Shown here one piece after another: positions 11,401 to 21,872 of a stretch of DNA of 64,000 nt (positions are counted from its first letter, which is position 1; every line of letters starts with the position of its first letter). The position numbers and the translations under genes were made by a program. The DNA is taken from contig NC_088303.1 of assembly GCF_032854445.1 (NCBI RefSeq), positions 31,503,501-31,567,500 on the forward strand, in the 5' to 3' direction. The notes under the pieces are model-generated. The model was not told where the DNA came from. It did not search any database and saw nothing but the letters and a program-made list of their open reading frames with translations. This DNA is from Liolophura sinensis. Taxonomy: Eukaryota; Mollusca; Polyplacophora; Chitonida; Chitonidae.

Positions 11401-14400
11401 TTGATCTCGCGTGATAACAAGGCATTGTACTTACTTCCACTCTTTCCACTTTCACCTTCAGCCCGATCGCTGCAAAATTTTCATAGAAATGAAAAGGGGT
11501 TATTAGCCAGTATAGAGTTTTTATGCAAGTGTTTATCGGCACACTATGAATATGACAACATCGGATAGAGACCGTTACGCCCAAATACGAGTAATAAAAA
11601 CAGTAATAAGAAAATAATATCATGACAAGTGTCAGATTCATGACCTGGTTTAAAAGAAAAGACATACCTAAATCAAATGTACATATGCACTGATTTTACT
11701 ATCCCACAGGAAGTTTCAAAAGCATAACATTTTATTTTTGTGATGTCGCACAACCGAGCTACCGCAATGCGAAAATATGGTCAACGCAACACACTGGACG
11801 AGTGAAACGTAGATACAGTCTTTGTATAGTAAATAAGGAAATACATGTAAGTACACTTTTCGAGCATGTCCTGAAGAGATTTGAGGGGTTTTGTCGCTCT
11901 TGTCGAAAAATGCTCATTCAAAATGCACATATTTGTGGCCTGAAGAGATCTGAGGAGTTTTGTCGCTCTTGTCGAAAAATGCTCATTCAAATTGCACATG
12001 TTTGTGTTCTGAAGAGATTGAGGGGTTTTGTCGTTCTTGTCGAAAAATGATCATTCAAAATGCACACGTTTGTGGCCTGAAGAGATTGAGGGGTTTTGTC
12101 GCTCTTGTCGAAAAATGCTCATTCAAAATGCACACGTTTGTGGCCCGAAGAGATTGAGGGGTTTTGTCGCTCTTGTCGAAAAATGCTCATTCAAAATGCA
12201 CACGTTTGTGGCCTGAAGAGATTGAGGGGTTTTGCCGCTCTTGTCGAAAAATGCTCATTCAAAATGCACATGTTTGTGGCCTGAAGAGGTTGAGGGGTTT
12301 TGTCGCTCTTGTCGAAAAATGCTCATTCAAAATGCACATGTTTGTGGTCTGAAGAGATTTGAGGGGTTTTGTCGCTCTTGTCGAAAAATGCTCATTTAAA
12401 ATGCACATGTTTGTGGCCTGAAGAGGTTGAGGGGTTTTGTCGCTCTTGTCGGAAAATGCTCTCATTCAAAATGCACATGTTTGTGGCCTGAAGAGATTGA
12501 GGGGTTTTGTCGCTCTTGTCGAAAAATGCTCATTCAAAATGCACATGTTTGTGGTCTGAAGAGATTTGAGTGGTTTTGTCGCTCTTGTCGAAAAATGCTC
12601 ATTCAAAATGCACATGTTTGTGGATTGAAGAGATTTGAGGAGTTTTGTCGCTCTTGTCGAAAAGTATTCATTCAAAATGCACATGTTTGCAGTCTGAAGA
12701 GATTGAGGGGTTTTGTCGCTCTAGGCGAAAAATGTTCATTCAAAATGCACATCTTTGTGGCCTGAAGAGATTTGAGGAGTTTTGTCGTTCTTGTCGAAAA
12801 ATGCTCATTCAAAATGCACATGTTTGTGGATTGAAAGAGATTGAGGGGTTTTGTCGCTCTTGTCGAAAAATGCTCATTCAAAATGCACACGTTTGTGGCC
12901 TGAAGAGATTTGTGGGGTTTTGTCGCTCTAGGCGAAAAATGTTCATTCAAATGCACATGTTTGTGGCCTGAAGAGATTTGAGGGGTTTTGTCGCTTTTTA
13001 TGACAATGCTCACTCAAAATGCACGTGTTTGTGGCCTGAAGAGGTTGAGGGATTTTGTCGCTCTTGTCGAAAAGTATTCATTCAAAATGCACAGGTTTGT
13101 GCTTGAAGTGTTTGTCACATGAGTCGATGACTCAACAGTTCCCCTTCTTTCTTTGTCCTCGCATTTTAGAAGGAAAGAAGCGTTCCACAGTGCTTTTTCC
13201 TGTGGCCTTACATTAAATTCACTGCGGCCCACTTGTTTTCTGAGGTCAGCAGCTAGAGGTCACACAGGTGAGGAGGAGACACACAAGCCGGCATATATTA
13301 CACGTGTAGGGAAATGTCAGGACCCTCTTGACATGTATAGGTCTGCCAGATCCCTGTGTGCCAGAACCTTCTATGTTGACAGTCTTGGGCCTGCTACAAC
13401 CCTCTGTGTTAACAATCTTAGGTCTGCTACAATCCTCTGTGTTAACAGTCTTACGTCCGCTACAATCCTCTGTGTTGACAGCCTTAGGTCTGCCAGAGCC
13501 CTCTGGGTTGACAGTCGTAGGTCTGCCAGAGCCCTCTGTGTCAACAGCCGTAGGTCTGCCAGAATTCATCTGTGTTAACAGTCTTATGTCTGCCAGCGCC
13601 CTCTGTGTTAACAGTCATAGGTCTGCCAGGGTCCTCTGTGTTGACAGCAAAAAGTCTGCCAGGGTCCTCTGTGTTGACAGTCATAGGTCTGTCAGAACCC
13701 TCTGTGTTGATAGTCATAGTTCAACCCGATCCTCTGTGTTGATAGTCATAGGTCTATTAGAGCCCTATGTGTTGTCAATCATATTGGGAGCGGGGCTTGT
13801 CCTCTATTTTGTCAGTTTTTTTTATCTAGCTGTTATCATGTTTGAGATGACCACTGATGCTTAAATATACTCCAAATATATATCGTACCTCGTGCTATAT
13901 GTTCTGCAAAAGAAGAAGATGATCCCAATAATAATGACCAGGACGAAAAATCCCACCACCGGAGCCGCCACCCATGGCAGGGAGTTACCTGTTAAGCAAC
14001 ACCAAATCAAAACAGCATGAGTACTTAAGACTTCAGATAAAAAACTAAACAAAACAAAATCGATGAAAACCGACACCAAAATGGAGAACATATCCCAGTG
14101 ATCGCCTCAGTAACAGAATCAATTAAAAGGTCATGTATTACACTTCAATAACACGAATGCGCGATCAAGGTTTGAAACACGGGCGTTACACGTTGCTGTG
14201 AAATTTTTGTTCATTTAAGATTTCAAAAATGTGAGAAAATATTTTCAGGTCAAAACAAAGGTAAATTAAGTATAAAGAAATCAGTTTACAGTATTCAAAG
14301 TCAAATGGGAGCCTCAAATGTTGCCAGTAACAATCAAGTAACACATCACAATTCCGAGACGATAATAGGTTTGCCGGACGCCTCACCCGCAACACCAAAC

Positions 14401-16943
14401 AAAGTACATGTCAACCTCATAAATAAAACATGAAGTTTTAACCCATAAACAAAACCTGGGAATGGTAAAGTTTATGGTGCTGTTTTGTTTGTTATGGAGC
14501 CCCTTGTTTAGGTGTCCATTGAGAAAAATGACTAAATTTTTAATGCAACCGACGTCATATCTTCTGCCATATGACAAAACAGCACCATAAACCATAAACT
14601 ACTCCCTATAGTGGATTAAGCACTCGACAACATTACACCAGCACCATCTAAACATTAAGGGTATCCTGTTGTGACATTTGTCATAAATTTGTGCATGTCC
14701 GTATCTGACCGTATCTCTGTTTCTATCTCTGTATTTTACACAACACAACAAATAAACAATCAAAATAATTCCTCAGAACACATACAGTATACAGACCATA
14801 TCAAGCCACTGCACTGATTAAATCCTTTGCAATCATAAGGCATTGTCTTATAAGACAATGGCATGGGCAAGAACTTGCAAAACTTTCTAAATTTTTGACA
14901 TAATGACGCAGACTATGACACAAAACAAGCCTGATGAATCACCCTCGGGCACCCTACCCACATTTTTGGAAAGTTCCGACAATAACAGGGTTAAATTCAT
15001 ACTCCTGAATCGTCAGCTGGGTTTGGTTAAATATTACGGTTTATGTTGGTTACATTTCTTTAGCTGCTTACTATTAATTTATTTATTTATTTGATTGGTG
15101 TTTTACGCCGTACTCAAGGATATTTCACTTATACGACTGCGGCCAGGATTATGGTGGGAGGAAACCGGACAGAGCCCGCGTGAAACCCACGGCCATCCGC
15201 ATGTTGCTGGCAGACCTTCCAACTTAGGCCAGAGAGGAAGCCAGCTTGACTTGAACTCACAGCGAATAGCTGCTTAATAATATTAAATATGATATTTTCC
15301 AAAAACATATGTGGGGTGCCCTACATTATCACATGAGGGTTGTTTTACACGATAGTTTATATATGTATATGACAAGCACAAAGAGATATGCATGTTTTAG
15401 TTCACGACTTTTGTCTTTGATCCTAATTAGATTTATCTTAATTACTAGTGGTTTTACATATGTTGTTTATAGTCAGATTTTAATAACGATCATTTTTAAC
15501 CTATTATTGTTGGGCTTTGCTTATAGTATGAACCGAAATATGGTCGAAAACAAACTTGCAGATATATGACATCAGGAGACCCCTAATATTACCATGTGCT
15601 TTCTTTACCTTCAGCCTCCGTAGGTCCACAGATAGTGTCTGTTTCAGGGACACAGCTCTTCGTCACATACTCGCCGGGTTTGCACACAGAACACGGCTGG
15701 CATGGTTCCAACGCAGAGCTCATGTTGCTGTAGGTTTTGTTCGATTGACACGGCTCACACTTTGTGTCACTTGTGCTCGTCCCTGTATCATGTATACAAG
15801 TTCAAGAACACTATGTATATTCTTATGTCATATAAGTCGTAGTAGAAGTCTACTAACAACGGCCGACTGAAGTCCAGCGTATAATATTGAGCATGTTTCT
15901 GTCACAATTACTGACGTTGCTAATTATTTGTGCACACACGTAACAAACTATGGCATAAAGACTCAACTCATTTTGCGTCAAAAGCTCTGCATACACGAGT
16001 GTTTAAAGCTCGCAACTCACGAGAGATTAAAACCCGACTCAACTCAACTGGTCCCTAGTCGCAGATGGCCATACGACTTCGGATTAACGATTGGAGTACA
16101 ACTGTGTATGACTGATGCTAGAATGTATTCTGTATTTACAACATAATGCTGTGTCATATTCACCATAGTATCCTGTTAGTCTAATAGAATGGCTATGTTG
16201 AATTAATAGAATGTGTGTGTTATATTTAACAGAATAGGGGCCTAATATGTTGCTAATAGCAGAATACAACAGACTTTCTGTTAAAATTAACAGATTAATA
16301 TTTTCAGTGTATTTTGCTTACCACAGTGCTAGGACCCGACAGAACAGTCGGTTTGAGTTGAGTCGCGTCTTCAGCTCGCGTGTATATGCGACCCAACTCA
16401 TAAAATAAGGGTAAATAAAACCAACTGAGTTCATTGAGATTGGGGGTTGCATGTCCGAATCCAGCTGTTCCTAGGTAGTATCTGGATTTCTTTCAGAGTG
16501 TTTTTCTCTGGTAACATAGTTAGCTTACCATTAGATACCATTCCGTAACCTTCCTTGCAAGGGCTGTGATGTTCACACCTGTCATTCACGACATCATGGT
16601 GCATCCCGTCCTCGCAGACACATTTCCTGTCGGCTGTCGATGAACACGTTTGGATTTCTATTTCCTTCTGTCGGCATGTGCTACAGTCTGCACAAGTTTG
16701 CACGCTCTCTACAAAGTCAGGCTGAAATTGTTCATCCGGGCAACATCTGCAATGGTCAACTGAGTTCGGGGAACATTGTTTGCCTGGTAGGACATGAGAG
16801 CCCGGTGGGCATCGGAGGCAAACAACTCCGGACTCAGAGGTAAACGTTTCACTAGTGTCAACTCTGGAACCCAGATCACACACGGCATCTCCCAATACGA
16901 TAGATGTATACAAGGCCCAAAGAATGAACCAAGTCATCGCCAT
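8228..16943 (-). CDS. TNF receptor superfamily death receptor (NGFR/p75-like), incomplete model
   Basis: Type I membrane receptor expected to bind a TNF-family or neurotrophin-like ligand and signal through a death domain. Exons found on the minus strand are 16529-16943, 15609-15782, 13889-13988, 9445-9543 and 8228-8469. The first three junctions agree in phase 1, and the death-domain halves join in phase 1 to create a Trp codon. The protein has a signal peptide (residues 1-20), four cysteine-rich repeats (about 22-190), one membrane helix (about 202-224) and a death domain. The membrane exon ends in phase 2 while the next exon found starts in phase 1, so at least one juxtamembrane exon between 9544 and 13888 is missing from this model. 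Repeat layout (GYG..., DTKCEPC, TYS, C.PC..C) resembles TNFRSF16, but subtype is uncertain. Confidence 0.85.
8545..9155 (+). mobile_element. Foldback element with long inverted repeats, copy A
   Basis: The left arm (about 8560-8740) contains GGTATTTGGGACGACATTTT; the right arm (about 8990-9140) contains its inverted match GTGGTCCCAAATACCCGCC. The outer parts of both arms carry matching CAGATGAAA blocks. The same structure recurs at 61705-62285. It lies just outside the death receptor's last exon, opposite strand. Confidence 0.7.
9445..9543 (-). CDS. Death receptor exon: first half of death domain
   Basis: 99 bp from acceptor ATTTGTAG|AA to donor CCAT|GTAAGT, phase 1 at both ends. It encodes EYPKDEVEIKREMFLYLSEN then LTDDWKHFIRHLP. 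The L...L..DWK.F...L pattern is the first two helices of a death domain. Its donor phase fits the next exon exactly. Confidence 0.75.
9640..9860. mobile_element. MITE-like element, copy 2, in death receptor intron
   Basis: Left arm GAGTAATACTAGAACGTAC and right-arm complement GAGCAATGCTAGAATGTGT, both followed by TCTGTTATTA. It lies about 100 bp upstream of the exon at 9445-9543. Confidence 0.5.
11870..13112 (+). repeat. 68-bp minisatellite, about 18 units, in a death receptor intron
   Basis: Unit: TGAAGAGATTGAGGGGTTTT, GTCGCTCTTGTCGAAAAATG, CTCATTCAAAATGCACATGT, TTGTGGCC. Some units differ by 1-2 bp insertions or GAGATTTG versus GAGATTG. Because 68 is not a multiple of 3, the frame rotates and short ORFs recur in all frames; these are not genes. 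Confidence 0.95.
13334..13790 (+). repeat. 33-bp minisatellite, about 13 units, in a death receptor intron
   Basis: Unit: AGGTCTGCCAGAGCCC, TCTGTGTTGACAGTCAT. The 33-bp length keeps several frames open on both strands, producing 11-residue repeats. It ends 100 bp from the transmembrane exon at 13889. Confidence 0.9.
13889..13988 (-). CDS. Death receptor exon 3: transmembrane segment
   Basis: 100 bp from acceptor TTAACAG|GT (phase 1) to donor ACGAG|GTACGA (phase 2). It encodes NSLPWVAAPVVGFFVLVIII and GIIFFFCRTYSTR: one hydrophobic helix followed by basic residues, as expected of a stop-transfer anchor. It follows directly in frame from the ectodomain exon. Confidence 0.82.
14467..14595. repeat. 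Inverted repeat hairpin in a death receptor intron
   Basis: TTTATGGTGCTGTTTTGT and ACAAAACAGCACCATAAA are perfect complements separated by about 90 bp. Confidence 0.6.
15072..15275 (-). mobile_element. SINE family 1 copy in death receptor intron 2
   Basis: ATTTATTTGATTGGTGTTTT, TACGCCGTACTCAAGGATAT and ATTATGGTGGGAGGAAACCG read as the 3' end and body on the minus strand. The head is cut off at 15275. Confidence 0.75.
15609..15782 (-). CDS. Death receptor exon 2: last cysteine-rich repeats
   Basis: 174 bp between acceptor GATACAG|GG and donor GAAG|GTAAAG, phase 1 on both sides. It reads TSTSDTKCEPCQSNKTYS, then CQPCSVCKPGEYV and ETDTICG, a textbook TNFR repeat. It lies on the strand opposite to the longest open frame here. 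Confidence 0.88.
16105..16305. mobile_element. MITE-like element, copy 3, in death receptor intron 1
   Basis: Shares GCTAGAATGTATTCTGTATT with copy 1 and ends CAACAGACTTTCTGTTAAA as copy 2 does. It lies between death receptor exons 1 and 2. Confidence 0.5.
16529..16943 (-). CDS. Death receptor exon 1: signal peptide and first cysteine-rich repeats
   Basis: The ATG at 16941-16943 starts a signal peptide (MAMTWFILWALYTSIVLGDA) followed by cysteine-rich repeats. Cysteines at residues 42, 45, 57, 65, 67, 68, 84, 87, 90, 100, 108, 110, 123 and 129 give TNFR spacing such as CADCSTCRQ and CVCEDG. Another in-frame ATG 60 nt upstream would place a non-hydrophobic extension before the signal and is less likely. 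The donor is AATG|GTAAGC, phase 1. Confidence 0.88.
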
Positions 16944-17003
16944 TATGTTACAATGAATGGCTGTGAAACACTGTGTGTTCCGGGCGCTGTTGCATAGGGC
17001 CAT

Positions 17004-19924
17004 GTCATAGGGCCGGACGTAGGAGTTTAAATTAGACCTCAGATCACGAGTAGGCCTGTCACAGCTTAGGGCATGCTATGGTTAGCTTGTCGTTACAGTC
17101 GGTGTCGGTAGAATGGACTGATGGCTTGAACCCACACAGACGTGATCCACGGTCTAAAAGATCACACCACTGAAAACAGGCTGGAGAGAGGACGATAGGG
17201 CAAGCCAGAGCCTAGCGACCGGGTACACAGGAAGATGATGACACCATCAACGTAAATAACCGTGAGTCGACAGAAAACAGGGTCAAGTTGCTAGGCTTTT
17301 CTTGACTCGCCTGAAAAAGTAATAAAAAAAAACACATCATAATTATTGAATGAGTTGCTAGGTACTTCGACCGATATAAAACTATGCCTTTGTCTAAATA
17401 TCATTAATGTATGATTCGGGCAATTGAGTAAAACCCCTATAGCGACTAAGACGCAGTACCGTTATTAGTCAAAGTCGCCTATGGTTTCACTGTACCCGGA
17501 ATATGAGGCGAAGAGACAGGCAGGTGGAGAAATGACTATACATAAACTGGCAGGTGGCATGAATGAGAATAGCGACGTTGCAGACGCAATTTGTAATAAT
17601 TATCATTTGACAAAAAAGTATTGAGAGTGTTTATGGTGCTAAGGACCTAAAAGTTACTAGTTATTCTCATTCATGACATCTACCAGTTTAGTAATTGTCA
17701 TTTTAAATGAAATTTTCCATTGTCTTCTTGACAGGAATAAGTTATTACAAAAAGCCACACTGGCAGTTAAATTTTGTAATCATTATTACAAATTGAAGGA
17801 TCAAACATTTATTCTGTCCTCAATACATCATTCAATGTAACTGCATGCATGTCTAATAGTATGAAGAGTGAGCCTCAGCTCAGATCACCAGCTTTGACCT
17901 AATTTACACTGTCCAAAACATTTATACATGAGGAAGAGGCCAGCCAAAATCCTGATGTGTTGCATGAAGATTAAAGGATGGAACATATCAGCTTTGTGTG
18001 TGAACTTTCCTGCCTCTAAAATGCACCTGCCCTTTCTATTGTCACTACCATGGTTTCCGCTTTGCAACAATGTCTCAGTAAACAGAGGCATTTTCTACCC
18101 ACCAAAGCATATGGCATTTGTGACATGAATGACAGCTCAGGAAATTATACCAATAAATTCTCAGCTTCATGCACCCTCTGTGTGTTGGGGATTCTTTGAT
18201 AGCTTACATGAACAGGTTTAAAACAAAAATTTTCCGTTTTGATCATGTTACAGCAGGTATTATGATGCAGTAAGATCTCCGTTTCTCACCGTGATTATAC
18301 CAGTCTATGACTGAATTAATTTAATTCTCAAAAAAATAAATACGGGATCTACGTAAGTGGGTTATGGCTATAGATTGAACAAGTCCTTGGAGGTACAGGT
18401 TTGTGTCCACGTTTCGTCAGTGTTTGTAAACATTTCACGCCGGTTATAACCAGAGCCAAAATTCTCAACAATTCAATTTCGCGAAATTAGGTGTGTGTGT
18501 TTTAAAATATGGCGTGGGGGAAAGAATTAGATCACTGAGAATTCCATGTTTTGCCGTCGTAAGACGCTGACAGCTTCGATGTTCACAAGGTTTCCTAGAA
18601 CATTTTATAATGATTTTTTCACAAAATGAGTTATCTCGACTCCCAGTGGAAACACAATGACACTGGTCACTGGAGAGGAAATTTTATATCTGGAAAGAGC
18701 GCCCGTCACCTGTAAACAGTGATATTCATAACGACTGGCGACAAAAAAAGAGAACAAGTAATTAAATGAAATAAAATCAAATAACTGGCATGTGTAAAAA
18801 CACACTCAAAAAAAGAATTTCGGTCGGAGCCTTTTTGAAGGGTCGGTAGCGTAATATCAAACATATAACATTTCAATTTTGGCCCTAAAGAATTAATAAG
18901 ACAAGTGACATTACACCTTTCTAGAGGGTGACGCCCCCCCCCCCCCCACCCGATTACATAGAAGTAAGAAGAAACCCGTAGCTGATAGGCGACCGACAGC
19001 AGATATTATGATGGGATGATTGTCATACTGGCGGGAGTGCGTGGCGCGAACGCGTAATCAAAACAAAACTTTCAGACAGAACTGATAAAGACGTCCTGCG
19101 CTCTACATGTAGGTTGACGTGTATGAATCCCTGTAAATTGCTACGTACCTGTGTAGAGTATAAAGTTGATTTATTGATTAAAAACTTGATTTATAGAGTT
19201 GCCAGAAGCATGCCAGATAAACAGTGTGGTCGTTTAAGTTTTTTCCTAAACCTTTTCCAAAATAAGGAATATACTATTTGTCGGTTTTTTTTATAAAGGA
19301 TAAAATTGGCAACGTTAACATTTTCTCACTTAACCTAGAGGATATCCAAAATGAATAGGCAAAGCAGGCATCCGAGTGTCAGTATACTTGGCAAGTCAAG
19401 TTGTAGACTAATAAATAAACATGTCGGCCTTTGATTTTCTCATTATTTTGTATATATATGTAAACAAGAATACCTACAATTACGATCAGATTCAACAAGA
19501 AGTCAGATAACGTTACCACAGGTTTCGTCGTGATAATTCGAAGAAGACCCCCGGGTGCTCTAACAAAGCGGCTGTACCTGCACCTCAACACCACATGTAT
19601 ACTGGAGCCATTTGAAAGAATTACTGCATGTTACCGCACAGGGCACGTGTATATGAGTCACAGTTTGACTTACAAAAGGCGATTCAGTGATTTGTGCACG
19701 AAGGACAGAAAAGTGTGACCTGATTCATTGAAACACACCTGTACCTCAGCCATAAGCGTCCTCTGTTGTCCGCATATTACGGGGTAGGCGCGCTACAATA
19801 ACATATATTAACGGCTTGTACTTGCAGTCATTGATATGAGATATTACCAGCAGTAGCCTAGCCTAGTCAGACAGGCCCTTTATACGATATCAGATTGTCC
19901 TTAAGTATGCGTGTAAGCAGGCCA
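17004..19924. other. Intergenic stretch upstream of the death receptor
   Basis: Holds the inverted repeat at 17.5-17.8 kb and a C-run near 18933. No exon was recognised; the receptor promoter and any 5' UTR exon would lie here but are not identifiable. Confidence 0.5.
17532..17796. repeat. Imperfect inverted repeat, possible MITE
   Basis: CATGAATGAGAATA (17562 region) pairs with TATTCTCATTCATG (17663 region), and AATTTGTAATAATTATC pairs with ATTATTACAAATT. It lies upstream of the death receptor start. Confidence 0.45.
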
Positions 19925-20343
19925 CACACCCCCATTAATTTTCCATAAGCGACAATGTTAACGTTTAGCGCTGTAGCTCAGTCCCAAACATTCCGTTGCC
20001 AGTAAGCTGTGGTGCATACCTGACCCAGCCTGTGAGAAAGAAACCATAAAAACCTTGACATAGGTTGACCGTCAAAATATGGACCTTTCTATGCCGGTAG
20101 TTGGGAGGGGTGCATAGCAGCGACAAGGGAACGTCACTCATATCACCTGTCCCCTTGTGTCCTCTCGCCCAGAATTTCAAACTTTCATCATTAAAACTCA
20201 TACCTGCCCAAAGCTTAGGCAATTTCCATCATTTTGATACCAAGCATTCACCTGTTCACCAAAATCGGCAAGCTGGCAGCAAAAAGACTTTACACCCTAA
20301 AATACACAGAGTCACATTCCCGAAAAGTTGTAATGGGAGTCTA
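19925..20343 (-). mobile_element. CAGACCCCCATTA-end element, copy B
   Basis: Inverted copy of the unit at 6733-7168, about 419 bp. It begins CACACCCCCATTAATTTTCC and ends TAATGGGAGTCT. Several small indels separate the two copies, so the insertions are not recent. Confidence 0.75.
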
Positions 20344-20523
20344 TGTCCAGCACGTGCTGTGTGCGTGCGCGCTCGTGTGTGCCATTTCTCAACTAACATA
20401 CAATTCAAAGGGAGGACGTCAGCTACTACATCAATTCTGGTTGCATGACAACGAAGCAAAGTCAGAAATTCACTGTTGAGAGATGATCTGTTTTTCTCGT
20501 CTACATAGAAACGTAAGTAGCTA

Positions 20524-20795
20524 TTCTACCATAAGCAATATTTCTAACACAACTAGCAATACATGAGGAAGAGTGCTACCTTAAGCAATATTTCTAACAC
20601 AACTAGCAATACATGAGGAAGAGTGCTACCATAAGCAATGTTTCTAACATAACTAGCAATACATGCGGAAGAATGATACCATAAGCAATATGTCTAACGT
20701 AACTAGCAATACATGATTAAGAGTGCTACCATAAGCAACGTGTCTAACGTAACTAGCAATACATGAGAAAGAGTTCTACCATAAAGCAATGTGTC
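20524..20795 (+). repeat. Tandem repeat of about 52 bp, five units
   Basis: Units contain ACCATAAGCAATATTTCTAA, CACAACTAGCAATACATGAG and GAAGAGTGCT, with increasing divergence in the last units. Confidence 0.9.
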
Positions 20796-20799
20796 TTAC

Positions 20800-21872
20800 T
20801 TTACTCACTCTTTGTAGCTATATCCCAATTGAAAAGAAGCCATGTAAAACACTTGAAAATTGTTGTGTAAAAGGAAATTTAAAAATGATTTCACTTATAC
20901 CACTCGGAACACACAAGGCCAATGATGTTATACATACAAGTAATTTTATGCTTGTTTTTCTCAATGGTTACATCATTACATGATAGAAACGCCTTCTATG
21001 CCACTTATACCGGCTTGCGGTGACTGTTTGACAAGCATCAACATCACTACGTCTTCATTCATAAGGCGCCCTACACTGTTGCATCACGCAAAAGGAATGA
21101 CTCATTATTTCGTCCTCTAAATACCCGTACGAAACCAATCCGGCTAGAGGAACCAGATTTTTACGGCCCGAAAACACGAAACTGTTGTGTGAACTGAAAC
21201 AAACAGTCGTCCTTATCTTCACACCATCCAATGGTTGTCCACTTAAAAAGAAATATATTTGTTATCGACCGACTGACAACACAAAGGCTGGTCATCTATG
21301 GTCCACTCACAATGCAAAGATTGGTATGTATATGTGTATATGTATAGGTGTATATGGTGTTTGTTTTCATGACATATACGTGTGTGTTCTGTGTGTAGAC
21401 ATGTATACGAATATTTTGAAGGATGTATATGAATTCAAGCGTGTATGGATAGGTACATTTACTTTCGTACTGAATACAGGAGGGTTTATTTAAAGAACAG
21501 TTTTCACTGATCGCGATGAGGACTTTTTCTGTATATGTGCGATGTGCACCTGTTCTACCAACATGTTGCGCTTTATCCCTTTCCTTTTTTCCACCTTTCT
21601 TTGTTTTCATCAATTGTGTTTTTGTGAACTGTATATATGTAGTCCACATCTTCTTACTTGGTACAAAATGTCGACTTCCCACATACTTTTGTTAAATAAT
21701 GTATTTTGGAAAACACAGAATACTTTCACAAACCACAAAGATGATGAGTCTATGTATGCCAACTGCCTTTTGTGCTGTATTTACAAAGGCATTGCGTGCT
21801 ATAGGATGACAGGCGGAAGGATGAATGCTTGTATGACTGAATATGTGAAGTAGCACTTATATAATTCCAAAA
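20800..21872. other. No gene seen (20.8-21.9 kb)
   Basis: Contains a TGTATATG-rich simple stretch near 21325-21430. Open frames here look random. Confidence 0.5.

Noticed and set aside
11802-12971. Repeated 62- to 112-codon frames with CRSCRKM motifs on + and - strands
   Set aside because: They are shadows of the 68-bp array; the frame changes with every unit, so no continuous protein exists. The Cys pairs are not zinc fingers.
13328-13864. A 178-codon + strand frame with 11-residue repeats and a hydrophobic end
   Set aside because: The frame follows from a 33-bp satellite, which stays open in several frames on both strands. It has no splice or start context and overlaps a receptor intron.
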